Origin: Pseudoduganella sp.
GTDB lineage: Bacteria; Pseudomonadota; Gammaproteobacteria; Burkholderiales; Burkholderiaceae_D
Direction of reading: 5' to 3'
Assembly (NCBI GenBank): GCA_021323265.1
Contig: JAJTCO010000010.1
Span: 1 to 64,000 of the forward strand
DNA: 64,000 bases
Made by a program: the position numbers and the translations under genes. The stretch's first letter is position 1. Every line of letters starts with the position of its first letter. Of this stretch, positions 1 to 7,375 are shown in pieces. The notes under the pieces are model-generated. The model made no database searches and was not told the DNA's origin. It saw nothing but the letters and a program-made list of their open reading frames with translations.

Positions 1-1
1 C

Positions 2-682
2 GGCCGCCTGTTCCAGCTGATGGATGCCATGCGCGGCAGCCGCCGTCCCGTGACGGCCGCCGCCCTGGCCGAGCAGCTGGGCGTATCCGAGCGCACGATC
101 TACCGCGACATGCAAACCCTGGCCGAACTGGGCGCACCGGTGGAAGGCTCGGCCGGACTGGGCTACCTGCTGCGCAGCGGCTTCTTCCTGCCGCCATTGA
201 TGTTCGACGTGGACGAACTGGAAGCGCTGGTGCTGGGCGCGCGCTGGGTGCGCCGCCAGGGCGACCCCGTACTGGCGCGGGCGGCCGCCAATGCCCTGGC
301 CAAGATCGCCACCGCCACGCCGAAGGACTTGCGCGACGATATGGCCGACACCAGCCTGTGGGTGCCGCTTGCGCGCGACGCGCCCGAGCACGACGCATTC
401 GTGCGGCCCGCGCGCGAAGCGATTCGGCGCCAGCACAAGCTGCGCATCCATTACCGCGACGAGAACGGCCTGTCCTCCGAACGCACGGTGTGGCCGTTCG
501 CGCTGGCCTTCTACGAGGGGCGCCGCCTGCTGGCCGCCTGGTGCGAAATGCGCCAGGCCAACCGCCACTTCCGCATCGACCGCATCGCGCAGGCCGAGCC
601 GCTTGCAGAACGCTATCCGACACCGCGCCACGCACTGCTCAAACTCTGGCGCGAGGAGAATGCCATCACGGAAGACTACTGA
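2..682 (+). CDS. YafY-type HTH/WYL-domain transcriptional regulator (5' end cut by window)
   Basis: A DNA-binding regulator of the YafY/PafC type, which usually senses a ligand or nucleic acid through its WYL domain. The frame is open from base 2. The visible start (GRLFQLMDAMRG) matches the family a few residues inside the true N-terminus, so the start codon lies left of the window and the ATG at 20 is internal. An N-terminal winged helix-turn-helix (VTAAALAEQLGVSERTIYRD) is followed by the C-terminal WYL region (FYEGRRLLAAWCEMR). 226 residues are visible. Such genes often act on a neighbour; the GST 64 bp downstream on the same strand is a candidate target by position only. Confidence 0.88.
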   Translation, partial: GRLFQLMDAMRGSRRPVTAAALAEQLGVSERTIYRDMQTLAELGAPVEGSAGLGYLLRSGFFLPPLMFDVDELEALVLGARWVRRQGDPVLARAAANALAKIATATPKDLRDDMADTSLWVPLARDAPEHDAFVRPAREAIRRQHKLRIHYRDENGLSSERTVWPFALAFYEGRRLLAAWCEMRQANRHFRIDRIAQAEPLAERYPTPRHALLKLWREENAITEDY

Positions 683-746
683 CAGGAATTGTCAGGAGCC
701 CTTGGTTACCATGGGCGCATTCAACCACCCTTCATGGAGTTTCACG

Positions 747-1370
747 ATGCGCCTCTATCACAACCCCTTGTCCTCGAATGCGCGCCGCGTCCTGCTGCTC
801 GCCAGGCAGCTCGACCTCAAGCTCGAGGAAGTGATGATCGACCTGGGCGACGAAGGCGAGCGCCAGCGCCTGCGCGAAGTCAACATCTGCGGCAAGGTGC
901 CGGTGCTGGAAGACGAAGGCATGCTGCTGTGGGAATCCTGCGCCATCATGCAATACCTGGCCGACAAGGCCGGCGCCGAAGCGCTGTACCCGAAAGCGCT
1001 GAAGGCGCGCGCCGACGTGAACCGCTGGATGTTCTTCGCCGCGCAGCACTTCTCGCCGGCCATCGGCATCCTGACCTGGGAAAACCTGTGGAAGAAGTTC
1101 GTCACCGGCCAGGACGCGGACCCGGTGGAGATCGCCAAAGGCGAAGCCTTCGTGCATGAACATGCGCATGTGCTCAACCAGCACCTGGCCCAGCGCCAAT
1201 GGATCAGCGGCGAGCGCCTGACGCTGGCCGACTTCGCGCTGGCCGCGCCGCTCATGTACGTCAACCGCGTCAAGATCCCCGTCGAGCAATACACGCACTT
1301 GCAGGCATGGTTCGCCCGCATGCAGCAGCTGCCTGCCTGGCAGCAGACCGAGGCCCCCTGGCCATTTTGA
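747..1370 (+). CDS. glutathione S-transferase family protein
   Basis: Probable glutathione-dependent detoxification enzyme of 207 residues. The N-terminal thioredoxin-like domain (about 1-80) shows the LYHNPLSSNARRV active-site loop with Ser candidates, the cis-proline segment KVPVLED and the ESCAIMQYL glutathione-contact region. The helical C-terminal domain ends in LTLADFALAAPL. An open frame extends far upstream, but the ATG at 747 matches the family start and has GGAG at 735-738. It follows the YafY-type regulator on the same strand and is closed by a strong intrinsic terminator at 1458-1485. The substrate cannot be told. Confidence 0.92.
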   Translation: MRLYHNPLSSNARRVLLLARQLDLKLEEVMIDLGDEGERQRLREVNICGKVPVLEDEGMLLWESCAIMQYLADKAGAEALYPKALKARADVNRWMFFAAQHFSPAIGILTWENLWKKFVTGQDADPVEIAKGEAFVHEHAHVLNQHLAQRQWISGERLTLADFALAAPLMYVNRVKIPVEQYTHLQAWFARMQQLPAWQQTEAPWPF

Positions 1371-1457
1371 ATTTATGTGAAGTGACGCACAGAGTGTGCC
1401 CGGTCCGCGCCTTACTATGGAACCGTCTCTTTCAGGACATCCCTAGTTTTGGACTTG

Positions 1458-1485
1458 GCCCACTCTCGCAGTGGGCTTTTTTTTT
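1458..1485 (+). terminator. intrinsic terminator after the GST gene
   Basis: A perfect 7-bp stem, GCCCACT (1458-1464) and AGTGGGC (1470-1476), with a 5-nt loop is followed by nine T residues (1477-1485). This is a textbook Rho-independent terminator on the plus strand. The ribosome-binding region of the next gene (GAGAGAGACGCC before the ATG at 1498) begins at the end of the T-run. The dehalogenase is therefore probably read from a promoter upstream of the hairpin, by readthrough, or from a start very close to its ATG. Confidence 0.88.
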
Positions 1486-1497
1486 GAGAGAGACGCC

Positions 1498-2349
1498 ATG
1501 CAATCGATCCCTGTCCTGCATTCGAGCATCGCCTACCGCGCACTGGGCGCACCCGGCGCGCGCGCCGTCATTTTCTTGCACGGCAATCCCACGCATTCCT
1601 ACATCTGGCGCCACATCATGCCGCACGTGGCAGGCAAGGCCTACTGCCTGGCGCCCGACCTGATCGGCTTTGGCGCATCGGGCAAGCCCGCCATCGACTA
1701 CACCTTCGCCGAACACGCCGACTATCTGGAAGGCTTCCTGCAGCAGATGGGCGTGGAAGAATTCATCCTGGTGGGCCAGGACTGGGGCGGCGCGCTGGCG
1801 ATCCACCTCGCAGCGCGCTATCCGGCCAAGGTGCGCGGCGTGGCGCTGATGGAATTCGTGCGCCCCAGTCCGACGTGGGAAGACTTCCACCCGCTGGAAG
1901 CGGCGCGCGAACGGTTCAAGCTCATGCGCGCCGAAGGCAGCGGCGAAGAAATCATCCTGCAGCAAAACTTCTTCATCGAGCAGATGCTGCCCAAGGGTGC
2001 GCTGCGCCCGCTGACGGCGGAAGAAATGGCCGCCTACCGCGCGCCGTTCCCGACGCCCGCATCGCGCCGGCCCCTGCTGGCCTTCCCGCGCATGATGCCG
2101 ATTGCCGGCGAACCGGCCGACGTCTACCAGCTCCTGGAGCGCAACGAAGCGGTGATGGCCACGGCCCAATACCCCAAGCTGATCCTGTACAGCCCGAACG
2201 GCGTGCTCACGCCGCGTCCCGTTGCCGAGCGTTACGCCGCCCGCCTCGCCAACTGCAAGCTGGTGGAATTGGGCGAAGGTACGCACAACCTGCAGGAAGA
2301 CCATCCCGAGGCCATCGGCCGCGCCATCGCCGCCTGGCTGCCCGAATAG
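1498..2349 (+). CDS. haloalkane dehalogenase (alpha/beta hydrolase, HLD-II type)
   Basis: Probably a hydrolytic dehalogenase cleaving carbon-halogen bonds of haloalkanes to an alcohol and halide. The 283-residue alpha/beta-hydrolase shows the oxyanion/halide site HGNP (Asn30), the nucleophile elbow GQDWGG with Asp95 and halide-binding Trp96, the HLD-II style acid Glu119 in MEFVRPSPTW, and the base His263 in EGTHNLQEDHP. An Asp nucleophile followed by Trp separates it from esterases and lipases; epoxide hydrolase is the main alternative and less likely. The start at 1498 follows a purine-rich stretch; an in-frame start at 1471 would lie in the terminator. It is convergent with the HDOD gene across a palindrome. 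Confidence 0.88.
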   Translation: MQSIPVLHSSIAYRALGAPGARAVIFLHGNPTHSYIWRHIMPHVAGKAYCLAPDLIGFGASGKPAIDYTFAEHADYLEGFLQQMGVEEFILVGQDWGGALAIHLAARYPAKVRGVALMEFVRPSPTWEDFHPLEAARERFKLMRAEGSGEEIILQQNFFIEQMLPKGALRPLTAEEMAAYRAPFPTPASRRPLLAFPRMMPIAGEPADVYQLLERNEAVMATAQYPKLILYSPNGVLTPRPVAERYAARLANCKLVELGEGTHNLQEDHPEAIGRAIAAWLPE

Positions 2350-2406
2350 CAGTCCAGCCCGTGTCCACCTTGGGGTCAGACCCCAAGGTGGACACGGGCT
2401 GGACTG
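2350..2406. repeat. 57-bp perfect palindrome (long GTGTCCACC/GGTCAGACC family)
   Basis: Two perfectly complementary 28-bp arms (2350-2377 and 2379-2406) flank a single central A. The core is GGGGTCAGACCCC and the flanks carry CCCGTGTCCACC and its complement. It begins directly after the dehalogenase stop and ends 9 bp before the end of the convergent HDOD gene. Related copies lie at 32781-32838, 32853-32891 and 36772-36818, also between convergent gene ends. A role as bidirectional terminator or mRNA-stabilising hairpin is inferred. No transposase or target duplication is visible. Confidence 0.93.
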
Positions 2407-2415
2407 TGGGTGTGC

Positions 2416-3252
2416 TTAGCGCAGCAGGGCGGCGGTGAGCGACTTCACTTCTTCCGCCGATTCTTCCATGATCGAGGCCAGCGTGCCGTCGCCAATGGCG
2501 AAGTCGATCGTGCTGGCGGCGGACATGGACGTGGCGCCAGGGCGCGCATGCAGCGGGGAGGCGATCGGCGACAGGTCATTGGCCAGCAGCAGCGTGTCGC
2601 CCAGGTTCTCCGGCGGCAGCGCGCGCATGCCTTCCCACATGGCTTCCACCGCCTTCATCACGTTCTCGGGGATCATCAGCTTCTTCAGCACGCCGCGGCC
2701 GATCTGCACTTCGCCGTAGGTGGTCCAGTCCTCCGGATCGCCCTCCATCGCTTCCGGATAGGCTTCGGCCTGCGACAGCATGTAGAAGCCGCCCACCTCG
2801 TGCACGATGCCGGCGAACATGGCGGTATCGGGATCGACATGGGACACGCGCCGCGCAATCACCTGCGCCAGCGCCGCCACGTGCGCCGTGTGTTCCCACA
2901 ACTGGTTGGACTTGGCCTTGAGCAGCGGATTGCGGATCTTGCCGCTCAACTGGCGCACGATCACGGACGCCACCAGCGATTGCAGGGTGCGCACGCCGAG
3001 GCGCTGCACCGCCGTCTTCACGCTGGAAATCTCCATGCCGGAGCGGTTGTAGGCCACCGAGTTGGCAATGGCCACCGTGCGCGCCGCCAGCAGCGGGTCG
3101 GCCTGCACCAGCTTGGCCGCCAGGTCGATGTGGCAATTGTCGTCGTTCAACGCGCGCTGCAGCTTCATCGACGCGTCGATATTGGTGGGGAAGGCGAGCT
3201 CACCGCGGTCCGCTTGCGCCGCAATGGCTTTGAAGGCGTCGAGTCTGTCCAT
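2416..3252 (-). CDS. HDOD domain-containing protein
   Basis: A 278-residue protein that is almost entirely an HDOD domain, the metal-free relative of HD phosphohydrolases found in bacterial signalling and stress proteins. Characteristic stretches are LAAKLVQADPLLAARTVAIANS near residue 45 (NSVAYNR follows), AVQRLGVRTLQSLV, and MFAGIVHEVGGFYML, where the HD pair of true hydrolases is replaced by HE. No receiver, GGDEF or kinase domain is attached. The ATG at 3252 was chosen over an in-frame TTG at 3282 because MDRLDAFKAIA fits the family start; no good ribosome site is visible. It is downstream of the MarR gene and an unknown small gene on the same strand, across a 111-bp gap holding a weak hairpin. 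Confidence 0.85.
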   Translation of the reverse strand: MDRLDAFKAIAAQADRGELAFPTNIDASMKLQRALNDDNCHIDLAAKLVQADPLLAARTVAIANSVAYNRSGMEISSVKTAVQRLGVRTLQSLVASVIVRQLSGKIRNPLLKAKSNQLWEHTAHVAALAQVIARRVSHVDPDTAMFAGIVHEVGGFYMLSQAEAYPEAMEGDPEDWTTYGEVQIGRGVLKKLMIPENVMKAVEAMWEGMRALPPENLGDTLLLANDLSPIASPLHARPGATSMSAASTIDFAIGDGTLASIMEESAEEVKSLTAALLR

Positions 3253-3363
3253 GGGAAAAATTATAAGCAGAAATTGCCCCAAGGAACTATCCTGGGGCCG
3301 ATATTTTGATGAATTTTTCCGCAGGCCTGGCCGGACGCGATTGGGATACGCTATGCGCCGGTG

Positions 3364-3648
3364 TCAGCCTTCGCCAAAGATGGCGTCGCACCCTTCCACG
3401 GTGCCTTCGACATCTCCCAGCTCGTCGACCAGTTCCAGGTCTTCGAGTTCCTCCACCGCATTGGTGAAGCTGTTGTGCTTGGTGGCCCCGATCAGGCGGT
3501 AAATTTCACCGTCCTCGTTGCGGATGCCAATCAGCAGTTTTTCCTTGCGCACGGCGTCCAGTGTGGTGTTTTCCAGCAACAGGTTGGCCGTGATTTGCTT
3601 GTCGAACTTGGCTGGCTTGATGTCTTCCAGCAGGGTAGTCTTTAACAT
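3364..3648 (-). CDS. small acidic protein of unknown function (94 aa)
   Basis: I do not recognise this 94-residue protein. It is rich in Glu and Asp, above all in the last 30 residues (AVEELEDLELVDELGDVEG), has no membrane segment or signal peptide and one Cys near the C-terminus. The N-terminal two thirds look like a compact alpha/beta fold (ANLLLENTTLDAVRKEKLL, IGIRNEDGEIYRLIG). It starts 12 bp after the MarR stop on the same strand, so co-transcription is likely. The ribosome site is weak. Nothing in the sequence gives a function. Confidence 0.65.
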   Translation of the reverse strand: MLKTTLLEDIKPAKFDKQITANLLLENTTLDAVRKEKLLIGIRNEDGEIYRLIGATKHNSFTNAVEELEDLELVDELGDVEGTVEGCDAIFGEG

Positions 3649-3660
3649 TCTTGTCGTTCT

Positions 3661-4098
3661 TTATAGTGGTGTGCCGGCACTGATGGTGGCCTTCAGCCCG
3701 GCCAGGGTGCGTTCCAGGGCGTCAAAATCGGCATCGCTGTACTCGGAGAACAAATGTACTCCTTTGGCGACGATCACGGGGAATACTTCAGCAAACAGCT
3801 GCTCGCCGGCCGGCGTCAGGCGCACGAAAAAGGAACGCTTGTCTTCCGCGTTGCGCTCCCGCTCCACCAGGCCCTTCTGTTCCAGGCGCTCGATGACGCC
3901 GGTCAGGGTGCCCTTGGTGATCAGGGTGCGCTCGCCCAGTTCCTTGTAGCTCATGCCCGGCGTGTTGCCCAGCGTGGCGATGATATCGAATTGCGCATGG
4001 GTGAGGCCGAGCTGGCGCACATGTTCGCCCGACCATCGTTCAAACCCCTGCATGCATTCGGCCAGCAGCCGGATACTTTTCAAATAGCGTTCGCCCAT
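3661..4098 (-). CDS. MarR family transcriptional regulator
   Basis: A 145-residue winged-helix repressor. The central helix-turn-helix and wing are clear: LGLTHAQFDIIATLGNTPG, then MSYKELGERTLITKGTLTG, then IERLEQKGLVERERNAEDKR with the basic wing. It is divergent from the EamA transporter, with 78 bp between the two starts containing TTGCAT/ATGCAA inverted repeats. This is the usual layout for a MarR protein controlling itself and a neighbouring efflux gene, and the most likely target here. The ligand is unknown. Confidence 0.92.
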   Translation of the reverse strand: MGERYLKSIRLLAECMQGFERWSGEHVRQLGLTHAQFDIIATLGNTPGMSYKELGERTLITKGTLTGVIERLEQKGLVERERNAEDKRSFFVRLTPAGEQLFAEVFPVIVAKGVHLFSEYSDADFDALERTLAGLKATISAGTPL

Positions 4099-4130
4099 GA
4101 CACGGGATTATAGCGCCCGCATGCCGTGTG

Positions 4131-4160
4131 TTGCATCGGTTACCATATGCAAACTTATAA
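4131..4160 (+). promoter_or_regulatory. putative MarR operator overlapping the EamA promoter
   Basis: TTGCAT (4131-4136) and ATGCAA (4147-4152) form an inverted repeat with a 10-bp spacer, and a third ATGCAA half-site lies at 4163-4168. TTGCAT with TTATAA at 4155-4160, 18 bp apart, could be the -35 and -10 elements of the transporter promoter. Transcription would then start only about 10 nt before the ATG at 4177, giving almost no leader. Repressor binding would block this promoter. The assignment rests on pattern and position only. Confidence 0.45.
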
Positions 4161-4176
4161 CAATGCAATTTTCGCC

Positions 4177-5082
4177 ATGCCTACGCACGCGCGCGGTATC
4201 CTGGGCTTGCTGGTGGTGACGCTGGTCTGGGGCACCACCTTCCCGGCCATGAAGGACATGACCGACACCCTGTCCGCCAACTGGATCGTGGTGTCGCGTT
4301 TCGCGCTGGCCGGCCTGCTGCTCGCGCCCTTCCTGCTGCGCGCCGCCTGGCGCGACCTGGTCCTGGGCGTCCTGGCCGGCGTGCTGCTGTTCTTCTGCTA
4401 CCTGGCCCAGGTCGAAGGCCTGAGCCTGACCTCGTCCAACCGCAACGCCTTCATCTGCGGCCTGAACGTGCTGGTCGTGCCCTTGCTGGGCATTGCCCTG
4501 GGCAAGTGGCCGGACGGGCGCATCGGCCTGGCCCTGCTGCTGGCCGTGGGCGGCCTGTTCGCCCTGTGCTGGGAGGGCAGCTTCACCTGGAGCCGGGGCG
4601 ACTCGCTGGCGCTGACCGCGGCCTTCCTGTTCGGCCTGTACATCAAGGTGATGGAACAGTTCGCGCGCCGGGTCGAGCGCCTGATGACGCTGACCGTGGC
4701 CCAGATCTGCACCGTGGCCCTGCTGGCCGGGCTGTGGATCGTGCTGCGCGAAGCGCCGCGCGACACGCTCGCCGCCGCCGATTACTACCGCCAGATGGGG
4801 AGCGAGGTGTGGGCCGCGCGCTGGAACCTGCTGTACCTGGGCGTGATCGCCACCGCCGCCATCATTTCCCTGCAAACCTGGGGCCAGCGCCACACCAGCG
4901 CCAACGAAGCGGCCGTGATCTACGCCTTCGAACCGGCCAGCGCCGCCATCTTCGGCTACTTCTGGCTGGGCGAGACCATGGGGCCGATGCAGTTGCTGGG
5001 CGCGCTACTGTTGATCTCCGGTATGATTGTCAGCCAATGGAACACCCCTGAGCGCCCGGCAGCGGCGCTGGTCCCCGAATAG
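4177..5082 (+). CDS. EamA/DMT family transporter
   Basis: An inner-membrane transporter of the drug/metabolite superfamily with two EamA repeats and about ten membrane helices in 301 residues. The first helix begins GILGLLVVTLVWGTTFP and the second repeat contains ALTAAFLFGLYIKVMEQ and YAFEPASAAIFGYFWLGE, a conserved EamA motif near the C-terminus. The start MPTHARG at 4177 fits the family; in-frame ATG codons at 4147 and upstream would run through the putative operator. It ends 3 bp before the AraC/GlxA regulator gene, so the two are probably co-transcribed. The substrate is unknown; an amino acid or metabolite exporter is a guess from the neighbours. Confidence 0.9.
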   Translation: MPTHARGILGLLVVTLVWGTTFPAMKDMTDTLSANWIVVSRFALAGLLLAPFLLRAAWRDLVLGVLAGVLLFFCYLAQVEGLSLTSSNRNAFICGLNVLVVPLLGIALGKWPDGRIGLALLLAVGGLFALCWEGSFTWSRGDSLALTAAFLFGLYIKVMEQFARRVERLMTLTVAQICTVALLAGLWIVLREAPRDTLAAADYYRQMGSEVWAARWNLLYLGVIATAAIISLQTWGQRHTSANEAAVIYAFEPASAAIFGYFWLGETMGPMQLLGALLLISGMIVSQWNTPERPAAALVPE

Positions 5083-5085
5083 AAG

Positions 5086-6021
5086 ATGTCATTTGCCCAA
5101 CTTAGCCGCCTGACCCGTACGCAGCCGCTGCGCGTGCTGCTGGTGCAGGCCGGCGAACCCGACAATCTGGCCTGGTCCGGGCTGGTGCAGCCGCTGCGCC
5201 TGGCGCAGCGCATCCTGCCCGGCGCCTTCGAGCTTGAGGTCCTGGCGCCGGACCAGGTGGCGCGCGCCGCCGGCGGCTGGCAGCTGGCCCTGCTGGTCGC
5301 CGACGAAGGCGCGCCGCGTCCGCCCGACGCGCAGCTGCGCGCCGTGCTGGAACGCTGCCGCGAGGCCGAGTACTGGGGCGGGGTGGGGGCGGGCGTGCTG
5401 TGGCTGGCGCAGGCCGGCGTCGTGGGCAATACGCGCATTGCGCTGCCCTGGGCCCTGTACGCGGAAACCGAGGACGTCACCGAGCGCGCCATCCTCACCC
5501 CCAACCTGTTCGAACTCGATGGCCGCCTGCTCAGCTGCTGCGGCGGGGCGGCCTCGCTGGACTTTTCCCTGACCCTGGTGGAAGCCCTGTTCGGCGCCGC
5601 CGTGCAAGCCGAGATCAAGGAAACGCTGTGCGTGGACCGCGTGCGCTCGCAGGACGAGCGCCAGCGGGTGGCGCTGCAGGCCCGCTTCGGCGCCTTGCAG
5701 CCCAAGCTGTCGGAGGCGGTCACGCTGATGGAAGCGAACATCGAGGAGCCGCTGTCGACCGACGACATCGCCGGCCTGGTGGGCCTGTCGCGCCGCCAGC
5801 TCGAGCGCCTGTTCAAGCAGTACCTGGGCACGCTGCCCTCGCGCTATTACCTGGAGCTGCGCCTGCAGCGCGCCCGGCAGTTGCTCCTGGAAACCAACCA
5901 TTCCATCGTGCAGGTGGGGCTGATGTGCGGCTTTTCCTCCGGCTCGCACTTCTCGACCGCCTTCGGCACCGTGTTCGGCAATACCCCGCGCGAGGAGCGC
6001 CAGCGCAAGCTGAGCCGGTGA
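5086..6021 (+). CDS. GlxA/ArgR-like AraC family regulator with class I glutamine amidotransferase-like domain
   Basis: A 311-residue regulator with an N-terminal DJ-1/PfpI-like domain (about 15-190) and a C-terminal AraC helix-turn-helix (about 215-305: TDDIAGLVGLSRRQLERLFK, then VGLMCGFSSGSHFSTAFGTV). This architecture is that of the arginine regulator ArgR and the carnitine regulator CdhR of pseudomonads. Its position 105 bp upstream of the whole AST cluster makes an arginine-responsive activator of that cluster the best inference. It begins 3 bp after the EamA gene stop. The amidotransferase fold is normally a ligand-sensing, non-catalytic domain in this family. Confidence 0.88.
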   Translation: MSFAQLSRLTRTQPLRVLLVQAGEPDNLAWSGLVQPLRLAQRILPGAFELEVLAPDQVARAAGGWQLALLVADEGAPRPPDAQLRAVLERCREAEYWGGVGAGVLWLAQAGVVGNTRIALPWALYAETEDVTERAILTPNLFELDGRLLSCCGGAASLDFSLTLVEALFGAAVQAEIKETLCVDRVRSQDERQRVALQARFGALQPKLSEAVTLMEANIEEPLSTDDIAGLVGLSRRQLERLFKQYLGTLPSRYYLELRLQRARQLLLETNHSIVQVGLMCGFSSGSHFSTAFGTVFGNTPREERQRKLSR

Positions 6022-6050
6022 TTGCGCGCTGACCCCGAATTTGAAAATCC

Positions 6051-6079
6051 TTGTCGCAGATTCAAAAGAGTTTTAGCAT
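6051..6079 (+). promoter_or_regulatory. putative promoter of the AST cluster
   Basis: In the 105 bp between the AraC/GlxA gene and astC, TTGTCG (6051-6056) and TAGCAT (6074-6079) are spaced 17 bp apart and each match 4 of 6 sigma-70 consensus bases. A TACAAT further downstream (6089-6094) is an alternative -10. Imperfect boxes are expected for an activator-dependent promoter. No clear AraC-type direct repeat could be defined by eye. Confidence 0.3.
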
Positions 6080-6126
6080 CCCCGCTTTTACAATGCTGTA
6101 CACCTTACCATTGATGGGGATCTGCC

Positions 6127-7368
6127 ATGAACGCCAAGCTTGACTCGACTGTTACCACCCGCCCTGTAACCCGCCAGACGTTCGACGAGGTTATCGTCCC
6201 TACTTACGCACCAGCGCAGATGGTGCCTGTGCGTGCTTCGGGCCTGGACCTGTGGGACCAGAACGGCAAGCATTACCTGGACTTCACCTCCGGCATCGCC
6301 GTGGCCTCCCTGGGCCACTGCAACCCGGTGCTGGTGGAAGCGCTGACCCGCCAGGCCAATACCCTGTGGCACCTGGGCAATGGCTACACCAACGAGCCGG
6401 TGCTGCGCCTGGCCCTGGCACTGACCGAGGCGACCTTCGCCGACCGCGCCTTCTTCTGCAACTCCGGCGCCGAAGCCAATGAAGCGGCCCTGAAGCTGGC
6501 GCGCAAGGCGGCCCACGCCAAGTTCGGCGAGAAGAAGTCGCGCATCGTGTCGTGCCTGAACTCCTTCCACGGCCGCACCCTGTTTACCGTCTCCGTCGGC
6601 GGCCAGGCCAAGTACACCGAAGGCTTCGAGCCGCTGCCGCCGTCGATCGACCACATCCCATACAACGACATCGACGCGGCCAAGGCCGCCATCGGCGACG
6701 ATGTGTGCGCGGTGATCGTGGAGCCGGTGCAGGGCGAAGGCGGCGTGATGCCGGGCAATCCCGAATACCTGAAGACCCTGCGCGAGCTGTGCGACAAGCA
6801 CAACGCCGTGCTGATCTTCGACGAAGTCCAGTGCGGCATGGGCCGTACCGGTTCGCTGTTCGCCTACCAGGGCTATGGCGTGACCCCGGACATCCTGACC
6901 TCGGCCAAGGCGCTGGGCAACGGCTACCCGATCGGCGCCATGCTGACCACCGAGGAACTGGCCAAGCACCTGGGCGTCGGCACCCACGGCACCACCTACG
7001 GCGGCAACCCGCTGGCGGCCACCGTGGCGCTGACCGTGCTCGACACCATCAACCAGCCGGCCTTCCTGGCGCGCGTGAAAGAGGCGTCCGAGAAGCTGAT
7101 CGGCAAGCTGGAGGGCCTGGTGCGCGATTTCCCGCACGTGTTCTCCGCCGTGCGCGGCGCCGGCCTGCTGCTGGGCCTGGTCGTGGCCGAGCCGTTCAAG
7201 GGCCGTTCCAAGGACATCCAGCGCGCCGCCGAAGCGCAGGGCCTGATGATCCTGATCGCCGGCACCGACGTGGTGCGCCTGGCGCCGGCGCTGATCGTGT
7301 CGGACGCGCAGATCGACGAGGCAGACCGTATCATGCGCCTGGCCATTGCCGAACTGGCCAAGGCCTGA
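6127..7368 (+). CDS. astC: succinylornithine/acetylornithine aminotransferase
   Basis: A PLP-dependent class III aminotransferase of 413 residues that moves the delta-amino group of succinylornithine to 2-oxoglutarate in arginine catabolism; the family also handles acetylornithine in biosynthesis. The cofactor-binding lysine is Lys261 in TSAKALGNGYPIGAM, and Asp232 in IFDEVQCGMGRTG contacts the pyridine nitrogen. Further family motifs are FTSGIAVASLGH and FFCNSGAEANEAALKLAR. As first gene of the complete AST cluster it is best named astC rather than argD, although sequence alone does not separate them. A clear GGGGA lies upstream of the ATG. Confidence 0.93.
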   Translation: MNAKLDSTVTTRPVTRQTFDEVIVPTYAPAQMVPVRASGLDLWDQNGKHYLDFTSGIAVASLGHCNPVLVEALTRQANTLWHLGNGYTNEPVLRLALALTEATFADRAFFCNSGAEANEAALKLARKAAHAKFGEKKSRIVSCLNSFHGRTLFTVSVGGQAKYTEGFEPLPPSIDHIPYNDIDAAKAAIGDDVCAVIVEPVQGEGGVMPGNPEYLKTLRELCDKHNAVLIFDEVQCGMGRTGSLFAYQGYGVTPDILTSAKALGNGYPIGAMLTTEELAKHLGVGTHGTTYGGNPLAATVALTVLDTINQPAFLARVKEASEKLIGKLEGLVRDFPHVFSAVRGAGLLLGLVVAEPFKGRSKDIQRAAEAQGLMILIAGTDVVRLAPALIVSDAQIDEADRIMRLAIAELAKA

Positions 7369-7375
7369 ACCCTGT

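Noticed and set aside
2350-2406. Insertion sequence or MITE ends
   Set aside because: No transposase, no internal sequence and no target-site duplication; the whole element is the palindrome.
3276-3299. Terminator between the unknown acidic gene and the HDOD gene
   Set aside because: The GCCCC/GGGGC stem is bulged and followed only by AATTTCT on the minus strand; too weak to call.
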